Assembly: GCF_023856365.1 (NCBI RefSeq)
Contig: NC_064539.1
Coordinates: 17,673,019 to 17,737,018, forward strand
Direction: 5' to 3'
From: Brienomyrus brachyistius
Taxonomy: Eukaryota > Chordata > Actinopteri > Osteoglossiformes > Mormyridae
DNA: 64,000 bases
Below the pieces are notes generated by a model that searched no databases, had not been told where the DNA came from, and saw nothing but the letters and a program-made list of their open reading frames with translations. The stretch's first letter is position 1, and every line of letters begins with the position of its first letter. Positions 50,140 through 62,190 of this stretch are shown in pieces. Position numbers and translations under genes: made by a program.

Positions 50140-51360
50140 AAGTGGAAGTGCAAAGCTAAGCGCTTCATTCCTGGCTCTTAAGCAGCGTTTGTTTATGATG
50201 CGCTGCGTTGAGTTGAGTTAAATCGACTGTCTGACTGTGCTCATCTCCAGTAACACAAAGATTGGGTCACATGGCCAAGTGCTGGCGCTCAGGAAGTAAC
50301 TGGAATTTCAGGAAGACTGTGATAGGAGCTGATGAGGAAGATGCTCCTTTATTCATGCTCCCGATGTAGTATCTTGATTTACTTTTTAGAGAGCCTTAAA
50401 TCGATTAAAAGTTCTAAACCAAGCTTTTTACAAATCAACTTTTATTATAAACCAAAATGTCCACGGAAACATGCTTATTTTTTATTAAAGTTTAAATTTC
50501 AACTCATATGAACGAGTGATACCTTATGGGGGGGGGAAATGACATGTAAGCATGTATTTTATGACGTTGCAGTAAAATTTATACATGTATATTCAATATC
50601 ATTAATACACTGCAGTTTATAATCTTACCGGGAGCCGGTGTATATTAAACAAAATGCAAATGACGATCGTTGCAGTACAAACTGACAATTTTCATTCGTG
50701 AAACATTTTTCATCCGTTTGAGATGACGGTCTGCCCACCGAAGTCTCCAATAATCTTTAACTTTGAAGTGAAACTAAACTGTGCGAAGGAGGCAGAAATT
50801 GGCAGCTGTAGTTAGCAGTTTCCTTGAAGGATTCCTTGAGGATGCTTTTCTGGTTTCTATGGCCCACCTAGAATATTCATTAGAAGAAGCGACAAGGGCT
50901 CTGCGGGAGGTCGCCGTTCTGCCTGAGGCGCTGCCCTCAGCCGGCGCTCCGGCAGCCGGTACTCTTCTCGGAAGTGGACTCGATTTGCAACGGGAAGCGG
51001 TTTGATAATGACTACAATAATCCTAATGCACACAAGGAAGAATGGTGGTGGCAGCATTCAGACGTGAAGGCAGTGATCCTCAGAGGGGAGAGCAGGAATC
51101 AACACGTTTCCTGGGATTGAACTAAGCCACTCGCAAGGATGTTTAAAGTAAAGACCGACAGCATTCTCGCATGGTTTTAGTGGGATAACCTGTTTTCTAC
51201 TAAACGAATTTCCAGGCTGGTGTTCTTGCCTGGTTTTTCCATATAGAAACGTGATTTTATGATTAATAAATTGTCGATATATTATTGCAAAGGGGCGACT
51301 TTTACAGGGTTTGGTTTACTTCTATGGTGTATGACTTCAATAAAGTCACTATATTACGGC
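50140..51360 (+). other. urm1: urm1 3'UTR (inferred)
   Basis: No coding family match. An open frame at 50781-51005 is not conserved as far as I can judge. Ends at the poly(A) signal below; an AATAAA at about 51265 could give a slightly shorter form. Confidence 0.5.
51339..51344 (+). terminator. urm1: poly(A) signal of urm1
   Basis: AATAAA followed after about 20 bp by a T/G-rich stretch (CTTTTGTCGTTTTTTCCTTG then GGTGGGGG), the expected downstream element. Confidence 0.6.
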
Positions 51361-51364
51361 CCTT

Positions 51365-54300
51365 TTGTCGTTTTTTCCTTGGGTGGGGGGGTGGTCCAAG
51401 GTTAATGGAGAGTAGATCTACTCCGTTAGAGTAAACTGGATCCACAGTACCAAATATCGACGAGCTGTATGTTTATGATTTCCAAACAGCGATCCTGATT
51501 TTGTCTGTGTTTACTGGTGGTTATGGATTATGGTTATGTTTCAATAAAGGACACGTCATTTGCCGCAATAAAAACATAGGCTGCAGATCTTTGCTGCCGC
51601 TGGGTACGCGGTATATCTAACGCAAAGAGAGTTTTATAAATAACTTGTATTGGTTTAATACGTATGCTATTTACGTAACAACGAGGATTAGAACATGCAA
51701 AACTAAAGCAGAGATTTTGAAACATCTGTGGTGTTATTGACCACAACGGCTATGGTTACCAATATGAGAAATCATACTTGCTCTTTAAATGCTTTCTCTG
51801 GACTAGATTTTTATAAGTCTTTTAATTAATCAATCATTTGCACATCATATACCAGAAAACTTTAAATTACGTGACTAATGCCGATTGGTTTAGATGCCAC
51901 CTCACAGAAGCCACACTGTTAAAACGGCCGCAAATGTAACCTAATCGGCCTATATGTCTAAGAATATGAAGCCGGTGGGAAATTCACCTGTGATACAAAT
52001 GCTAATAACCGCGCTATTTTGTTAAATCACGTGCAGTTAAGTAACAGCGGCTGTTCGGTGCATCTTTGGTGCGTGAAGCAAGGGGCGATTTCGCAAGCCA
52101 ATGGAGTCTCGCACCGGCCGCCCCTCATCCCCAAGCAGACCCGCCGCATCGCGACTGTCAGGCGCTGGAGAGCAGCGTGCATCGGTAACACGCACGATCA
52201 CGGCTATTACCGCGGACAAACCAAAACCACCAGCGGAGATCCCTAACCATCCCACGCGAAAACCACAGCCTGCTACTGGTTTATCCAAAACGTATTAACA
52301 AAATTATAATATGTGCGCTAGTCTCTGCTACAAAAGTACCCCACCGTAGATAAAATCCTTCATTACTGTAATCTCTTTAGACGGGTATTTTTGAGTATGT
52401 TTACTCCGTTTATCAGGAACAGATACGCCTAACGAAAATCGCCCAGCATTAAATCAAAACTGGCGAAATGGGATCGGCCTGCTGGGAGGCAAATCGGAAA
52501 CGATAGAAAAGCCAAAAAAAATCCATGTATTGGTCCACCCTCCAGTTCTTACTGTGCCCTTTACTCCGTTACTTAACCTTGGTAATAAATTCATTGATTA
52601 ACAAATGATGTATATTTTCCTAAGTTTTATAAATGGTATTCATTATAGGTTGTGTAATTGACCTGACCTAAAGGCCGCCCTCTTAACTGTCTGTACAGGG
52701 GCTCAAATCCGACGCTTCTGGATCCTTACACGGCCTACTGACCCAGTACGGCCTATTTTACTACGCCAATATGTTCATTTTCCTTATGCCTGGTCACAGT
52801 TTCAGACACATGCAGCTAAAATCACACGTAGTTCAAACACCTTCCCCTTTTCCTCTTCATGCTGTCCTCCCGTATACCTTTGATTGACGCCGCGTATATG
52901 GCGGCGCTGACGCTACGACGTTACACATAATATCCTCCATTTCCTATTGCAAATAAGCTATTGTTCTGAAACCGAAGCACGGGCGCTTGCAAAACATACG
53001 AACCAAACACATCGCCCGATAAAAGCAAACATTTGTTTCTATAAAAAAAATAAATCAGTAAACGAGTTTAGGACAACATTCTAAATAACGCCATTTTAAT
53101 GTAAATATCCGGGCAGTAATTTAATATAAACAATAACATATGGTTTAGGACTTTTTAACTACAAATATGTGTTATCTGCACATTTAAACATCGAATTGAT
53201 TCAAGCTTCACGATATTGTATTGTATAACACACAAGGTACAGTAATCCATCCTGCTTTTGTCATTTAATGGTAAGTGCGTTCCAGTGACAGGAACACTTA
53301 AAAGATAGGGTAATGCATCCTGTAATTTGAGCACTGTAGAAAACCGTATTTTATCATCGAACGCCATGTGGATATTTTGGAAAAGTACGTTACGAGCGTG
53401 TATAACTCCGTTATTTCGTGATTTTTCTTACACCTGCCAAATAACCTATCCTCTCGAATCCGTTTGTCAACTCGCTAAAATTGTACGTGTATTCAATCAT
53501 TCAAATCTAGAAATACATTTTCTGTACCACAAGTGAATGTCCCATGGAATACCAATTGACCTACCTGTAATTATTATTTAACCATCAGTTAATTAATTAT
53601 AGACAAGACGTTAAAATGCCTATTGGTAAACATGAAGAATCACGTGGCCTGATTAGCAGGTTGTAAAATTCACAGTAAAGTAAAAACGGTTTTAGTCTTG
53701 TGCTTTCTTAGCACGCAATAAAAAATAATACAAAAAAGCTATTGTTCAAATTAAGCAAACATGACTACCGATGGTACTGTCTTTAAAAAAATATTCTGAT
53801 TAATCAGTATGAAAAACAATACAGGTCTCTCCAAGTACCTATAATCAAGAAAGTTAATTGGTTTAGAGGTATTCACGTTTAAAAACGAATACGTTAAAAT
53901 ATACATATGCAAAAGTAATTGTGTAACACCGATTGAGTTTCTTAAAATTAGTCACCTGGATAAAAACACTGGAAGGCCTAGTTATAGGACGTGGAGTATA
54001 AACACGGAGGCAAAGGAGTACCACTCAGCTGGATGCTGAAAACAAACACCAACTGACTAATTATGGTATTGTAACCAGAATACTCTTTAAAATGCCTGAG
54101 CATTTTAAGGGGGATTGTCCCTGTCTCTAATTAGCGATTGGCAGGACCATTCTTTTAAGCGGAATCCCACACAGTCGGCTGTTTGACCACGACATAAAAT
54201 ATTACTTGGCAACGACATTAACTATCATAACGTCAGGCGAAAAGCACACCTGAAATCGTGCTCAGACCTCACAGTTAGCTCTCAGCATAACTTAAACTGC

Positions 54301-54880
54301 AACCAGGAACCGTTAAAAAGCATCAGTGACGTCTCCTTCTTTTGCACAAAGCTTAGCTGACACTTGACCGCGTGAAGGAGTACTTAAATGTGAACATTAC
54401 CATCATCTTTTACTGGACGTTTGATACATATTAAAACAAAAAAAAAACACATAAATATCCGACAGATTATTTTCAACGCTGGTAGAATCTTTTTTTTTCA
54501 TCAACTTTTATCAATTTCATAAACTGTGAGCTGGCTTTAAATCATAAACCGTATTCTATAAGGTTACTGGCGACCGTAACATATGCGTCCGCATGTCTCT
54601 GTGATTATATATATAGTCCATATGTCGAACTATCTTAAGATATTGATATAATTCATATATTTAACTGATTCGTTTTCTTTTTTTAATTGGTGAAATTCTA
54701 TTCTTGATTGCACAAAATAACTCAATAGGTTTAACAGCAGAATAATGAAACTTCGTCCTTTAAAAAAAGTAAACAATTTCAGCTGCTTACCTGAACTGTC
54801 ATTTCTTTTAACATGCTAAGACATACATTTTGGTGTGTAAAACATGTCATCTGACAGAGAGATTTTAGTGCGAAACGGAG
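51365..54880. other. urm1 to mir-219-2 intergenic region
   Basis: AT-rich, mostly unique. Two short CpG-dense patches stand out: 52050-52265 (with an AGCCAATGG box at about 52098) and 52880-52925 (GCGTATATGGCGGCGCTGAC). No exon or RNA gene recognised. Confidence 0.65.
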
Positions 54881-54884
54881 ACGA

Positions 54885-54985
54885 ACTGGAACCTCCAGCA
54901 ACAGATGTCCAGGCACAATTCTTGGGTTCTCTGTGTAATTTCACAAGAATTGCGTTTGGACAATCAATTGCTAGGACTCAGCTTA
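54885..54985 (-). ncRNA. mir219-2: mir-219-2 microRNA precursor
   Basis: On the minus strand, positions 54966-54946 spell the 21-nt miR-219-5p sequence exactly (TGATTGTCCAAACGCAATTC plus a final T). Positions 54922-54901 spell the star arm (AGAATTGTGCCTGGACATCT plus GT). A 23-nt loop separates them; CAATTCTTG pairs perfectly with CAAGAATTG and GTCC with GGAC. The 3p form with GTGCC is, from memory, the zebrafish type; human miR-219a-2-3p has GTGGC. Known: miR-219 promotes oligodendrocyte differentiation and myelination by repressing progenitor genes (PDGFRA, SOX6 and others). It lies 3.6 kb beyond urm1 and is convergent with it, as MIR219A2 is with URM1 in human. The primary-transcript start is not identified. 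Confidence 0.96.
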
Positions 54986-57900
54986 TTCTGCGGAATTATA
55001 ACAAAAAATAATACAACTGATCCCACAATATGCGTACAACGAAAACATCAATATAAAATAATCCCTGCATGGTCGGTTGTAGATGAAGCACGGCTCCTTC
55101 TAATTAATATTCAAATGTAATATAATTTATTTCTATCAAATCACATTTCTGTCTTTCATGGAAGAAAAAAAACTTCACGGACCAGTTTGCCTAAAGATGC
55201 ACATAACATACAATCGCGCGACCTACAGCCGAACGTCCATTGATCTCTGCATGATTATTTCTGTATTTCTGTTCTGTTTGTATCATTCAATTATTCTAAC
55301 TTGTTTATAATAAGAGAAGAATTAAGTTGTACTCATGCAAAAGAAACTGCATCTATGATGAATATAAACTAAGCTCTTATCTTTAAGCTTAATGAAATAT
55401 TTCAATGAAATACATTAAAATAATAAATACCGAATAAATACACATATAATAAAATCCCATAAAACTTATCAACAACTACAGCTGCTCTTTTTAAACACGT
55501 GGGAAAGTATTTAAATTAAAAATTAGTATATTTATTTTCTGACGAAAGTACACGGGCCTATTATTTTTAAATTTGCGTCATTCGGCAATACTGATGCCCA
55601 AGCAGTACCACTGAATGTATACGTGTTTAAGTTTTGGTAGCAAGATTACCGTTTTTTCGTATCTTATTTCAAGAAAACACGGCATAGAAACAAACTTTAA
55701 CATTTTAAACATCCTTGGTAAAATTCTACTCCTCCATCCTTCTAAGTCATTTGTGGAGCGTCTCTCTGAATTATCTCGAAGGTCAGAAAAAATACTTTAA
55801 ACATCAAGCACGCGACTAGACCTTCTTCAAAGTCCAGGTTGTTGTTCTGGCTGCATTTCGCCATTTCTGCACCTGTAAGGCGCATATTCGTGTAAGTCTC
55901 CATATCGCATCATCGAAAGAATCAACCAGAGTCCTCTTGCAGTCTTAAAACAATTAAAATCCACCTTCTTCGTTAAAGAACAAGATGGATTTGAAAAAAA
56001 TATACAAATACACTTCAAATGCATATGCCCTGTTGCCATTGGAGCGACACTGCCCGAAACTGTATGCACTCCTCTAGCTTCCCTCGCTGTGCGCCGTATC
56101 CTCATTCGCTGAAAAACGGTAAAACGTGAAAACGGTATATTGGGAGCAGATCGTGGAAATTGCAGACATCGGCACTGACTTATCGGGTCGGCTATGTAGG
56201 AATGGCACTGGCTAAGCTCTGTCTTCCGCAGGCTTTTCTTTGGCTCCTCCAACAATAACGGTGTTGCCGAGGAAGACGGTGAGAGGGAATGGGGATGATC
56301 TTCGCTTGGTACTGAATTTGAATAACACCACAGGGTGATAAATGTCCATTGTGCTGTAGAAGTAATGAATCTCTACTGTCTCCTATAGCACACAAGCCAG
56401 CAGCTGCGAGCGGAGGACCAGCAAGCTCTTAAAGATACAACAGCCCTATTTTCTCAGTACAACGATTACAATTCTTACACTGTTTATTCAGCCCCAAAAC
56501 GCGCTACCAAAGCTACATGACGTTTGTCTCTTTGCTCTTTTTGTGTACTGAAAAAAAGTTGTGCAAACCCGTAACAAGGGACCAAAATATAGAACAATCT
56601 CTTCAATTTTTCTTGACAACTTTAGAACTTATTGTTAGAAAATGCGATCTATCTCCCTTTCAACTGCAGATTATATTTTAAAATTATGTATTATTGTAGT
56701 GTTGTTCAAATTACTGTCGTCTTTGGCATATTTCGGTTTTCCCCGTTTGCATTTGCCGAGATCACGCCATTTTAAGTACTTAGTAAGATACTTGAGTTTA
56801 CTTCAGTGGAGAAAAAGATACACTACTTTAGTGGTACAGTTGCACCAGAAAAAATACTACAACAATGTCATGCTTAAATCAAGATATCAGTGAAAACCAA
56901 TGACCACATTACTATATACAGGCTAGTTGGTAATTGTGGGGCATGAACATTTTATGCAGTTTGTCGTACTATTTTAATGTATTTAAGCGCGTTCCGAATA
57001 TTAATCGCAGTCGGCATGAATTTAGTTATATAATACAAATATAAGGTATGATTTAAATATTTTTATATAACGTTAAGTAAGTTATTTAAATGTGATAGTA
57101 TGGGTTGACAGAAATTATTTTCCTCATAATTAAAATTTTTATTAATTATACAACATACAATTAATCGAAGCGATACATCATAATCAAAAATGTACAAATG
57201 ATGTAAACGCAGTTTGGGTGCACATCTCCTGCGTGGGTTATATTGTCTTGCACCACATCCTACCAAAACACTCAAAATAAAACAATAAAACGATACAACA
57301 TACATTACAAATGCAACTGGATGCATTGCCATCCATATATGGAACTCACTCACATCCTGCAAATAAGTGTCGTTTGGTGTTATAGCATGAGTAGGTTACT
57401 CTGAAATGTGACATTTCGTAGTATTACGTGTGGAATACAGAACAATTCCGATCTGTACCATTACCAACGAGGATGTATCGGATTGAGGTGCAATTATCAA
57501 ACTACGTCTACGGCATTCCTGGCCGAATATCTTAAATTCTCTCCAGCCAGTCTTGTAATAAATCAGTCGCCAACGACCGCCCTCAGTTTAAGGCCCTCCC
57601 TCTTAAAGCTAGCTCTCTTTTCCTTTTATCTGTGGCTTTCACGAAGAAGGCGAGTTAACCTTTCCTTTACTGAGGGATAACTCCCCCATTGCTCACTTTC
57701 ATTGCTCATTTGCTTCTTTAAAAAGCAGCTCGCTGCCACCTTTTCACGTCCGTGTCAGGATAATTTAAAGCGAGAGTCCGGAGATCGCAACAGATTACGG
57801 CAGTTGTGAAGCTCTGAAGACACTAATTATCCTTGCCCCAGGGTGGAAATAGGCTTCTTCAACAAACGACTCGGACTTTTTCCTTCTTTTAATGCATACA

Positions 57901-58974
57901 GTTTGTTTATATCGCACGATCTGTCTGACATTAAAGATGTGTGCAAAGGGAGACCGCTGGAACAGATCCAACACTTAATCCCTCGCTTGTATCGGAGGCC
58001 CTCTTGGTGCAGGCCCGTGACCCAAATTCCCTTAAATGGACCAGTGGATCGTTTCGCTTGCTTGATCAACCACGTTGGTATGTTACTAAGTGTTAAAGCA
58101 GTATGAATTTCTAAGCAGGTAATTTGTTTTTTACGCATTTTTTTCATATGAACGTATCCTTCAATGTTTGCCTGTTGTGGCAAATGAAAACTATAGATGC
58201 CGATAACAGACGGGGGCTCGTACCTGCTCCACTACACGTGATTGGTGAACGTCACGCATATGCCCTTACCCCATTGGCCATATTCTGCACTGAACAGCGC
58301 CTATAACCTGATTTAACAGCGGACCACAGATCTTTAAGCGATGGAAAGAAGAAGGCATGGGGTTGTATTGCTGTGGTTTAATAAATCCGCCATGCTTTAT
58401 GCTCTTCGTTTCGAGTAAGGGAATGCAAGAGCGTTTATAATATTTCCTTAACAGACATTGATTGTTCAGGCCGTCATTAAGAATACATGTACTAAATATA
58501 CCAAAGAATGTCACATTAATTTGGTTTCTTGCCGTATAGACTTCAGAAATATCGAATGTCTTGCAAACACCGTGTGCGTGACTTTGTCTAATAATACATC
58601 CAGGTGTTTGAAATGGTTTTTATGACGTATCAGATGTATGTCTACTTCGCCTTTGAATTATCAGGGTTTAAATATTTTAAGTCCTCAGGTGAGTAACGTC
58701 TTTTGGGGGCAAGATGAATGCAAAACCGAAAGAGACAGCTGAACCCAACTTGCCAGTCTGAATATTTGTTAGTATGTTTACAAAACAGTGTAATCGGAGA
58801 ATGGCCGATTCTTAAGACCTGCAGAGGATGTTGATTTTTTTTCCGCTCAGATTATCTTTCTTAATTGCTTTATTAAGCATCTGTTGGGATAGGAAATCAC
58901 TTCTGGTATTTTAGGTCCCAACTGAATTCAAATTATCTAAAATCTGTGGGACTCCCACTAGGAATTAGTAGCAC

Positions 58975-59170
58975 TGTTATAGTAAGAGTGCAGCTCAATG
59001 GCTTAGAGGCCTGTGTTTGGAAGGTTGTGGGTTCGAGCCCGGGGGTTGGTGCGATAATCATATCACAGGTGGGTCTTTGCACTGCACCTTTAACCCCAAC
59101 TCTTCCAGAGATGCCAGCTCACCCTCTTCCCTGTCCCCAAGCTTTACTCGCTAGTATGCTGCTGTCATGA
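58975..59170 (+). repeat. tRNA-derived SINE
   Basis: A box-like GCAGCTCAATGGCTTAGAGG and intact B box GGTTCGAGCC (about 59030), followed by TTTGCACTGCACCTTTAACC-type body. No clear target duplication found. Confidence 0.75.
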
Positions 59171-59932
59171 CACAGACCGGGGAAGCAGGATCAGGGAGAC
59201 GGAGAACGAGCTTTGAACAGAAGTGTATGTGAAATAAATAAAATGCTCTATGAAACAAACAGAAAAACGGTTTTGCAATATTCTACTTCCATATCTTTGT
59301 AATGAACATTACTTTCTAAGCAAGAATGGACTGGGAGGGATCATTGTATCCGCTGGCCGGGGAGACCCCCCCACACACCCCACAGAGCACAGTGACAGAT
59401 ATTCAAGAGGGGGTGTTATCTACCAGCTTGATTTCTGTTCTTGTTTTTCCATCTCTTGCTCTAAAAGAAGGTATTTTAGGAATTCAATGCAGGTTACAAA
59501 TATATCATTTTACATTTACGTAATTATAGTGAGTGTTTTATATATTGTATATTAATATCTATTATAGTGAGTGTATTAAAGTAGTAAAGTGAGTGCAGTG
59601 AGTATGGTAGAGTATGAACCCAGTATGATGGCATGACTCATGTGATTTGTTCAGTCCCTCATAACTTAATAAATGAACTTAAGTAAAAGCCATAATAAGC
59701 AAACTGATTTATCTTTGGGGCAGCTCCGCAAGCAATAACTTTAAAGGGATGCGAATCACAGACTTAGAATTTTAAAATCATTGGGATTATTTTGAACTGA
59801 CCTGCACTTCTTCTAGCTAGCTCCGTCAGGCTCCATCTTATTTTTAAAGGGATAATTTAATAGACAGACTGCCCTGGATAGAAATGGAAATAATGGACAG
59901 ACTCCGTTGAATAGGCTAATTTCATTTGTTCG

Positions 59933-60003
59933 ATGTGTGTGCTTGCGTTTGTGCGCGTGTGAGTGTGTGTGTGCGTGCGTTTGTGCGCGCGCGCGCGTGT
60001 ATA
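59933..60003 (+). repeat. GT/GC alternating microsatellite
   Basis: Alternating TG and CG dinucleotides including a pure GCGCGCGCGCG core, a strong Z-DNA-type sequence. Confidence 0.93.
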
Positions 60004-60544
60004 TCATTGTGTGCAGTGGTGCTAGAATTAGGATGCGGCTGGTGCCAGACTAGTCACTTTCACAGCTATTCTCAAAAATGTCTCTGAACCACTATTCTGA
60101 TATCACAGGTAACAAGATCAGAAAATTAGTGTAATCCACATTGAAACGCATCCTTCTCAGTCTCAGTTAATGTAGCCTGGTATTCCATCCTTTTTTGGGT
60201 TAGTTGACAGTTCATAGACTTTGCAGAAGCTGAAATTATGTGACGACTCTTCTGTATATTCTACGAGATGTTTAGGATTTAATGCCGCTTAACCATGCAA
60301 CGTTAAAAAACTTATATGTTCTGAGTTTCCTTGTTTCATTGATTTCTGGTTAATCCCCTCTTAAATGCCACGGTGAGCGTTTCGATGACTTATGTGGTCT
60401 GCTGTACACTCGGTGTCACATACAATCGTCACATTTCAAGCTCACTTCAGAGCACTTCACGTGGTTCGTGTACACTTACGAAAAATAATATTGATAAAGA
60501 CTTGAATCTTTCCACAAGCTTATCATATTATATAGACGTGTCGA

Positions 60545-62190
60545 CTAGAAAATTTCCGCATTACGATTTGAAAAATATGGATCCCTGCTATTGTTAGTTT
60601 TCCCACTTGGGGGTGAGGGTCACTATAGTCCTTAAGGAGTAAAATATTATTAGATTCTCCATGTCGAAAAAAGACAGCGGCTTGCGAGGGATACATAGAC
60701 CGACAAAATAAATTAATGGCTGATTGGACCGAAGAACCTGCAGCCTATTTTTAATGGTAGCTGGGCGATCGGTGATACAGCTGTGAAACCTATAGCTACC
60801 TAAATGCTAACGAAACAGCAACATGACATAGACCGTAGTCGGACTGCGAGGGCATGCAGGCTGAAAGTCTCCCGACAAGCGTCATTCCTTCGCCAGCTTA
60901 AGTCTGATGTGAAATACAGCTGCAAACCGATTTTCAGATCTCGCCTGTTTTCACGTATCTTTTTTATACATTGCTTGCTGTATAACTATATCCAAATTAA
61001 ATGCTACCGTAGCGTATTGTAACAGGTGACGTTCTGTTTACTTGCAGTCTGTTGCCACATATTAATCTTGCATTCAACCGGCATTCATGTTTTGATAAGC
61101 ACCATTAATGTTCTGTAATTGTGAGGGTAGTCTGTTTGGATGGGGGGGGGGGGGTGGTGGGCAACCGTTAGGCCTATTTTTTTAAATGAACATTGCAGCC
61201 TGTTCATCATTTGTAAGTGATTTATGATCAACCTTTTTCTGCATGCACAATGTACTTTGCTTTTCTACTTCTTATATAAATGAGAAAAAAAACAAAAGCT
61301 AAAAACTGCTGCTACTGTGTTCTTAGCCTGCTACACATTGATTTCGGTCGGGCCCATTTCAGACTGGGACTGGATCCAAGGAGGCCCGAAAAATAGAATG
61401 AGTTTGACACCCCAGTTTTTGGCCGCCCTACCTATTCCCGTCGACGGGAAATTATTCTTTCCTCCCTGAAAGTACCATTCGCCATGTATCAAAGTGACGT
61501 CTAAAAGGTGAGAATAAAAAAAACGATATTCTCAAATTCGATTGTTTAGACCACGGTGTCAAACGTATATATTACAAAGATATAAATTTTAGTCTTGATG
61601 TGTGTTTATTAAAACGCGATTACTCGGTTAATGCAAGATTAATATCGGGTAACTGACTGTAACAGCAGGAGTAAACAGACCATCACCTGGCTGCGATCTA
61701 TTACAGTGAGGCAGACCTCCACCCTCCATTCGGTGCATTTAATGACCGTATTCCCTGCGTAGCCAAGTGGATGATGAAGAGACATGAAAATTGAGCTGCA
61801 AGTCAGACATCATGTTGGAGAAAGGCGATTGACGCCTGTCGGGGGACAGTTTCTGCAGCTTTGAGCCGGCATGCCCCCACAAATCCACCATCCGCGAACG
61901 GTCTATGTGATGCTGCTGTTTCATTAGCATTTATGTCACTAGGATTCCGAGCGGCATCACCGATCGCCCGGCCACCATAATAAACAGACGGTCGTTTCTT
62001 CGCTCCTACCAGCCGTCCTTTTATTTTGTCCGCCCTTGAATACGGTATTTTTTCACCAGGGTGACTCTCAAAATACTATATTCCTGCAAGACAGTAGTGC
62101 CCCCCACCCCCCAAGTGGGAAAACGAAGAATAGCAGCGCTCCTTTTTTCACTTATTTTAAATTGTCGTGCGGTAATTTTGAAGTTTATTT
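60545..62190. repeat. long inverted repeat (foldback) structure
   Basis: Left arm about 60545-60960, right arm about 61765-62190, roughly 800 bp apart. Matching pairs: TTTTCCCACTTGGGGG (left) with its complement at about 62112-62127; GGGCGATCGGTGAT with ATCACCGATCGCCC; AAATGCTAACGAAACAGCA with TGCTGTTTCATTAGCATTT; GGCATGC-GGCT; CGATTTTCA. Estimated by eye at about 75-80% identity with small gaps. No flanking duplication or transposase found, so a non-autonomous transposon and an inverted segmental duplication both remain possible. Confidence 0.85.
61142..61154 (+). repeat. poly(G) tract, 13 nt
   Basis: Thirteen consecutive G within the spacer of the long inverted repeat. Confidence 0.95.

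Larger units (their letters stand above)
54990..60540. other. AT-rich region upstream of mir-219-2
   Basis: Expected to contain the primary transcript start of minus-strand mir-219-2, but no promoter could be fixed. Holds a tRNA-derived SINE (58.97-59.17 kb) and a purine-pyrimidine GT/GC array (59.93-60.00 kb). The open frames at 55.8-56.4 kb and 57.8-58.2 kb have no recognisable motif. Confidence 0.6.

Noticed and set aside
50781..51005. 74-codon open frame in the urm1 3' region
   Set aside because: Located after the urm1 stop and before its poly(A) signal, with no separate promoter or family match.
52898..52930. ATG in TATATGGCGGCGCTG as a gene start
   Set aside because: The frame closes after ten codons and no donor follows; more likely a YY1-like motif in a CpG patch.
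55827..56255. 142-codon minus-strand open frame upstream of mir-219-2
   Set aside because: No motif and no splice-site support; the length is within chance for a 12-kb non-coding stretch.
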